Positions 27,285 to 33,495 of a stretch of 33,495 nt of DNA are shown here, in pieces. Location: NCBI GenBank assembly GCA_947311095.1, contig CAMZKF010000327.1, positions 1 to 33,495 of the forward strand, given 5' to 3'. The translations under genes and the position numbers were made by a program. The stretch comes from an uncultured Flavobacteriales bacterium (GTDB taxonomy: Bacteria > Bacteroidota > Bacteroidia > Flavobacteriales_D > Parvicellaceae). How positions within the stretch are numbered: position 1 is the stretch's first letter; the number at the start of each line of letters is the position of its first letter. The notes beneath the pieces were generated by a model. It was given only the letters and a program-made list of their open reading frames with translations, made no database searches and was not told the origin of the DNA.

Positions 27285-27800
27285 ATGTTAAAAGATAAAA
27301 TACAAAAAGCATTAAATACGCAAATAGAGCTAGAAGCCTCATCATCTCAGTTTTATTTAGCAATGGCATCTTGGTCAGAAACAATTGGACTTACAGGTAC
27401 AGCTTCCTTTTTGTATAAACACAGCGACGAAGAACGGTTTCATATGTTGAAATTAATTCGATTTGTTAACGAAAGAGGAGGGCAAGCATTAATTCCTCAA
27501 ATTAGTCGTCCACCTGCAACATTCGATTCGTTAGAAAACATATTTAAATTACTTTTAGAACATGAGCTAAATGTAACCGATAGTATTAATAATATTGTGG
27601 ACTTATGTCTACAAGAAAAAGATTATACAACTTATAATTTTATGCAATGGTATGTTTCAGAACAATTAGAAGAAGAAGCTTTAGCACGAACAATATTAGA
27701 TAAGTTAAAGTTAATAGGAGCCGATAAAGGAGGTTTATACATGTTTGACCGAGATTTAGAAACAATGGCAGCTAACTTAACAATCGATTCCGTTAAATAA
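27285..27800 (+). CDS. Non-heme ferritin
   Basis: ALNTQIELEASSSQFYLAMASWSETIGLTGTASFLYKHSDEERFHMLKLIRFVNERGG...MQWYVSEQLEEEALARTILDKLKLIG. Confidence 0.96.
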   Translation: MLKDKIQKALNTQIELEASSSQFYLAMASWSETIGLTGTASFLYKHSDEERFHMLKLIRFVNERGGQALIPQISRPPATFDSLENIFKLLLEHELNVTDSINNIVDLCLQEKDYTTYNFMQWYVSEQLEEEALARTILDKLKLIGADKGGLYMFDRDLETMAANLTIDSVK

Positions 27801-27803
27801 ACA

Positions 27804-28154
27804 ATTATCAAAAAAATAGTACTCATATTACTTTTACTCTTAGTAGGAGGAGTTGCAAACGAAAGTTATGGTCAATATAGAGATGGCTCGTCAAAGAAAA
27901 AAAAGAAGAAAAAAAGAAAACCTCTTTTTAGAAAGAGTTCTAGTCATACAAAAACAAGTGTAAATCCATTTTCAGGAAAGAAACAAAAAAATTATAGAAC
28001 CAACATTAACGATAGTCCGTTTGCGACTAAATCAAAAGGAAAGAAAAAAAGAAAAAAAACACCAAGGAAATCAGAACCTAACAATAAACCCAGGTTTTCG
28101 AATAAAAAACCTAAAAAAACAAAGTTAGGAGGGAAAACAAAATCGAGGTATTAG
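27804..28154 (+). CDS. Lysine-rich basic secreted small protein with no ATG/GTG/TTG start (not in ORF track)
   Basis: Frame from ATT 27804 to TAG 28152-28154: IIKKIVLILLLLLVGGVANESYGQYRDGSSKKKKKKKRKPLFRKSSSHTKTSVNPFSGKKQKNYRTNINDSPFATKSKGKKKRKKTPRKSEPNNKPRFSNKKPKKTKLGGKTKSRY*; signal-peptide-like N-terminus. Confidence 0.65.
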   Translation: MIKKIVLILLLLLVGGVANESYGQYRDGSSKKKKKKKRKPLFRKSSSHTKTSVNPFSGKKQKNYRTNINDSPFATKSKGKKKRKKTPRKSEPNNKPRFSNKKPKKTKLGGKTKSRY

Positions 28155-28244
28155 TAAATTGGACTAGTTTTTGTTTTACTATTCTAAAAAAAATATACTG
28201 TTTTGTATTTTTTTTGTATCTTGCATCTCATAATTATTATTTAA

Positions 28245-28775
28245 TTGAAAAAAATACTTTACATATTATTGGTTTTTCTACTTAGTTGCTTGTCAGTTTT
28301 TAGTCAAAACGATGCTGCGTCAAAAGCTAATAATAAAATTAAAGGTATATACGTTTATCAGTTTGCTAAGAATGTAGATTGGCCACAAAAATATAAAAAA
28401 GGAAATTTCGAAATCGCAGTATTAGGAGATAAGGAACTCTATAAACAGTTAGAAAGTGCATATTCAGGACGAAATATAGGAAGTCAACCCATCTCAGTTA
28501 TTTTTTATGAAAGAATAGCAGATGTAAAAATACCTCATTTATTGTATGTATCACCTTATAATAAAAAAACAGCAATAGCTTTAGCAAAAAAACTAAAAAA
28601 CGATAAAACGCTAGTAATAGGAGAGGATAAAGGGTTACTTCAAAATGGAATTATCATAAATTTTGTAGCTAAGAACAATAAGTTAGCTTTTGAAGTTAGT
28701 GAGCTAAATGCTCGAAAAAAAGAATTAATAATTAGTCAAACTTTAGCTAAATTAGCAATCGTAGTTATTTCATAA
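28245..28775 (+). CDS. YfiR/DUF4154-like secreted protein
   Basis: TTG start, signal peptide; NNKIKGIYVYQFAKNVDWPQKYKKGNFEIAVLGDKELYKQLE...LLYVSPYNKK...LVIGEDKGLLQNGIIINFV...KLAFEVSELNARKKELIISQTLAKLA. Confidence 0.85.
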   Translation: MKKILYILLVFLLSCLSVFSQNDAASKANNKIKGIYVYQFAKNVDWPQKYKKGNFEIAVLGDKELYKQLESAYSGRNIGSQPISVIFYERIADVKIPHLLYVSPYNKKTAIALAKKLKNDKTLVIGEDKGLLQNGIIINFVAKNNKLAFEVSELNARKKELIISQTLAKLAIVVIS

Positions 28776-28777
28776 AT

Positions 28778-29707
28778 ATGAAGAAAGAAATTTATATATT
28801 TCTATTTGTTTTAGTTAGTTTTACTAGCTGGTCTTCTTATGCGCAAACATATAATAAATACTGTGCTTATGCCGATTATGCTAATACAGCTTACGAAAGA
28901 AATCAAGTAGAGTCAGCCATTGCTTTAATGGATTCAGCTATTAAAAAATGTCCCGTACAAGCAGACAATGTAGTTAATTGGTTCAATTACGCACTGTTTA
29001 ATAAACAAATGTCAAAAAAAAATAATAGCCTTCAATACAGAGAAAAAACATTCTATTCAATATTAAAAGCAAGAGAGTTAGATACAGATAATGAATTTGA
29101 ATCAAATATAAATAAAGTAATTAAAAGCATTGCTATAGCTTATAAAAACGATGCGATTAAAGGCTTGGCAGATACATCTTCCAATTTTTCAGGAGCAATA
29201 AATAATTATCAAAAATACAAAGAAATTTTAATCGAATCGAATCCAAATTATGTTTTCACACAAGACGACATTAGATTTTACAATGTATTGGCAGAGCGAA
29301 ACTTAATTAAGTATAAAAACAATGAAAATTTATATAAAAATTACTTAGACTCTACTATTCTTTGTTACAAAAGAGTTATAGGACTAGATAGTAGCAAGGT
29401 AGATGCTTACTTAGATTTGGCAATTGTATATTTTAACGAGGCCATTGTTTTAGTTAATAAATTAGAAGTAGATGCTGATATTGAAGAGTTAATGAAAGTA
29501 GATGAAAAAAAAGCTGAATTAGCATTGTTAAGTATTCCTTTATTAAAAAGAGTGTTAGAATTAGAACCAAACAATTCAAAAGCAATTTATAGTTTGTCAG
29601 CTTGTTATAAATTAATATCAAACGAAGAAGAACATTTAAAATATTTAGAACTACTAAAGGAAGTTGATATTGATTATTATAACGATGTTTTTACCATAGA
29701 ACCTTAA
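28778..29707 (+). CDS. Secreted TPR-like protein
   Basis: Signal peptide then helical repeats (YADYANTAYERNQVESAIALMDSAIKKCP; LALLSIPLLKRVLELEPNNSKAIYSLSACYKLI). Confidence 0.78.
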   Translation: MKKEIYIFLFVLVSFTSWSSYAQTYNKYCAYADYANTAYERNQVESAIALMDSAIKKCPVQADNVVNWFNYALFNKQMSKKNNSLQYREKTFYSILKARELDTDNEFESNINKVIKSIAIAYKNDAIKGLADTSSNFSGAINNYQKYKEILIESNPNYVFTQDDIRFYNVLAERNLIKYKNNENLYKNYLDSTILCYKRVIGLDSSKVDAYLDLAIVYFNEAIVLVNKLEVDADIEELMKVDEKKAELALLSIPLLKRVLELEPNNSKAIYSLSACYKLISNEEEHLKYLELLKEVDIDYYNDVFTIEP

Positions 29708-29720
29708 TGTTGTTAAACAA

Positions 29721-31553
29721 ATGAGATTTACAGTAGGTAAAAAAATAGGTTTAGGTTTCTTGGTAATAGGTTTTTTATTGTTAACTGTTTTTGCTGTGAC
29801 CTTGTCTGTGGTGACAGAGGCAGAAAAGACAATGCAAACCAGTATAAATAATAACAAAAAATACATCGAAGTAGGTCAACCAACCGTAGATAAATTAATT
29901 GCCTTAAAATTCAATCTTAGCAACTCCTTAAAGTATATTCAACACATTACTTATCAGCAAACAAAGTCTAATGCAGAAGAACGAACAAATCTAAACACAT
30001 TATTAAGAGCTAGTATTCCAGGAGATTTAATATTTTTAGACAGTATAAAAAATCAATGGTCTGGAGCTAAGAAAAAGGAAAGTATTAATCTATTTAACTC
30101 AATTAAATCGGAGATAAAAAAAACAACAGAAGATTATTATTCAAAAATAGGAAATGTTCTAAAAGGATTTGAAGATTACGAAGGTTTAGAGGTTTTTGAA
30201 GCTCAAACAGATTATGAATTGAATATTAATCCAAGGTTTCAAACCATAATAAAAAATGTTGAAATTCTTCTTGTTATAAAAAATAAAGAATTAGAGGAGC
30301 AAAAAGAAAAAGGTTCAGCTTCTTTCGAGGCTACCAACATAAAATTTAATTTTTTATTTTGGGGTATATTAATAGCGGGGACAGTACTTATAATCGGAAC
30401 GTTAATTATAGCAACTTTTACTACAATAAGTATTACAACGCCAGTTCAAGAGTTGAAAACATTTTTAATTGATTTGGGAAAAGGAATTATTCCAGAAAAA
30501 CATATAAAGCCAAGCAACGATGAAATAGGAGAAATGGCGGTAGCAATGAATAATTTGGTTGATGGACTAGAAAGAACAACCACTTTTGCAAATGAAGTTG
30601 GTAAAAGTAATTTCAATTACCCTTACGAACCACTAAGCGACAAAGACACCCTAGGTCATGCACTACTTGTCATGAAAGACGAACTAGCTGAAAGCGAAAG
30701 AGAACTGGAGAAAAAAGTAGTAGAACGAACAAAAGAAGTTGTTTTACAGAAAGAAGAAATAGAACATCAAAGCGAAAAATTAGAAGAATTATATAAAGAC
30801 ATTACAGCTAGTATTCGTTACGCAAAGAGGCTACAAGATTCAATACTTCCTCAAGATAGATATATAAAAAAAATATTACCTAATTCATTTGTCTTATTTA
30901 AGCCCAAAGATATTGTAAGTGGAGATTTTTATTGGATACAAGAAATAGAAAATAAAGTTGTTTTTTCTGCTGTTGATTGTACAGGTCACGGAGTTCCTGG
31001 AGCATTTATGAGTTTGATAGGAGCAAATTCCTTAACTCGAATTGTGAGTGAAAATAAGGTCACTAAACCAGCTGTTATTTTAGACGAGCTAAACCGACTT
31101 TCCTCTGAAGCATTAAATAAATCGGAACAAGGGAACGAAGTGAGAGATGGAATGGACGCAGCATTGTGTACGCTCAACAAAGAAACATTAGTTTTGCAAT
31201 ATGCAGGAGCAAATAATCCTCTGTACCTTGTTAGAGGTAACGAAGTGATACAAATAAAAGCCGATAAATTTGCTATAGCAGGTTTTGTTCCCGATACAAA
31301 AAACTACACAAATCACGAGATTCAATTAGAAAAAGGAGATGTTATTTATCTGTTTTCAGATGGTTATGCCGATCAGTTTGGAGGAGAAAAAGGGAAGAAA
31401 TTTATGTATAAAAGATTTCGAAACTTGTTACTTCAAATTAAAGATAAAGCTCCTGCGGAACAAAAGCAGATATTGAATGAGACGCTTGAAGATTGGCGAG
31501 GTGTACACGAACAAGTTGACGATATACTCGTGATTGGGGTGCAAATTAAATAA
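29721..31553 (+). CDS. HAMP-containing SpoIIE-type PP2C sensor phosphatase
   Basis: TM1, ~180-aa extracytoplasmic region, TM2, HAMP (TTPVQELKTFLIDLGKG...SNDEIGEMAVAMNNLVDGLERT), coiled coil, DIVSGDFYWIQE...AVDCTGHGVPGAFMSLIG...FSDGYADQFGGEKGKKF. Confidence 0.92.
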   Translation: MRFTVGKKIGLGFLVIGFLLLTVFAVTLSVVTEAEKTMQTSINNNKKYIEVGQPTVDKLIALKFNLSNSLKYIQHITYQQTKSNAEERTNLNTLLRASIPGDLIFLDSIKNQWSGAKKKESINLFNSIKSEIKKTTEDYYSKIGNVLKGFEDYEGLEVFEAQTDYELNINPRFQTIIKNVEILLVIKNKELEEQKEKGSASFEATNIKFNFLFWGILIAGTVLIIGTLIIATFTTISITTPVQELKTFLIDLGKGIIPEKHIKPSNDEIGEMAVAMNNLVDGLERTTTFANEVGKSNFNYPYEPLSDKDTLGHALLVMKDELAESERELEKKVVERTKEVVLQKEEIEHQSEKLEELYKDITASIRYAKRLQDSILPQDRYIKKILPNSFVLFKPKDIVSGDFYWIQEIENKVVFSAVDCTGHGVPGAFMSLIGANSLTRIVSENKVTKPAVILDELNRLSSEALNKSEQGNEVRDGMDAALCTLNKETLVLQYAGANNPLYLVRGNEVIQIKADKFAIAGFVPDTKNYTNHEIQLEKGDVIYLFSDGYADQFGGEKGKKFMYKRFRNLLLQIKDKAPAEQKQILNETLEDWRGVHEQVDDILVIGVQIK

Positions 31554-31693
31554 GGTTCATAATACACCATAATTCGCTATTCAATAAAGCTAGGATAAAA
31601 TATTTTATTTATTTCTATTTCTTTACGTTTAAAATTTTGTCAATCTGTCACAAATTACTGCCATTTTATTGGTCAAATTGTCGAATAATTTAT

Positions 31694-31710
31694 TTGGCAT
31701 AAAATCTGAC
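31694..31710 (+). promoter_or_regulatory. Candidate sigma-54-like promoter of groESL
   Basis: TTGGCATAAAATCTGAC resembles TTGGCA-N..-TGC spacing (GG-N10-GA rather than GG-N10-GC), about 45 nt upstream of groES. Confidence 0.25.
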
Positions 31711-31755
31711 TATTGTCGATTGTTAATATTAATAAATTAAAAACTAAAGATAAAA

Positions 31756-32028
31756 ATGGAAGTTAATGTAAAGCCATTGGCAGATAGAGTTCTTGTAGAA
31801 CCAGCTGCCGCTGAATCAAAAACAGCAGGAGGGATTATAATACCAGATGCCGCTAAAGAAAAACCAGCAAAAGGAATTGTATTAGCAACAGGAAGCGAAA
31901 AATTATCGTTTACTGTAAAAAAAGGAGATACAGTTATGTATGGTCAGTATAGTGGAACTGAAATAACGGTAGAAGGAAAAAAGTATTTAATTATTAAAGA
32001 AAGTGATATTTACGCAATTTTAGGGTAA
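31756..32028 (+). CDS. groES: Co-chaperonin GroES
   Basis: [43 protein letters not shown]...[35 protein letters not shown]. Confidence 0.98.
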   Translation: MEVNVKPLADRVLVEPAAAESKTAGGIIIPDAAKEKPAKGIVLATGSEKLSFTVKKGDTVMYGQYSGTEITVEGKKYLIIKESDIYAILG

Positions 32029-32066
32029 TACCAAATTAATGTTAATTTGATATAATTACGAATTAA

Positions 32067-33495
<1,429 letters not shown>

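Overview
AT-rich chromosomal segment from a Bacteroidota genome, most likely Flavobacteriales (inferred from gene content, A-rich leaders and TAnnTTTG-like promoters). It has several blocks. (1) Minus-strand rnhA, dprA, an RluA-type pseudouridine synthase and a 7TM/SpoIIE-type PP2C phosphatase. (2) purD and an FAD oxidoreductase. (3) A divergent XRE regulator facing a YbjN-like/PspA envelope-stress pair, then a LuxR-type regulator. (4) A ~10 kb nine-gene surface-glycan cluster: acyltransferase, HTTM-DCC protein, epimerase, ATP-grasp, HAD, GT2, NeuD-like acyltransferase, DegT aminotransferase, GT39. (5) A thioesterase, a BioB-like radical SAM enzyme, a TlpA-like lipoprotein, an FNR/ferredoxin pair, a bacilliredoxin, a LON-N domain protein, a YD-repeat-like protein and ferritin. 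(6) A probable YfiR/TPR/HAMP-PP2C signalling operon. (7) groES and a truncated groEL. The observations I would follow first are: a two- (probably three-) copy intergenic palindromic repeat family; a 116-aa basic secreted protein reading frame with no ATG/GTG/TTG start (absent from the ORF track); a -1 frame break at an A8 tract in the HTTM-DCC gene; and YfiR paired with a PP2C output instead of a GGDEF enzyme. No CRISPR array, tRNA, rRNA, transposase or phage gene was found. Family names come from reading the proteins by eye; no database search was run.
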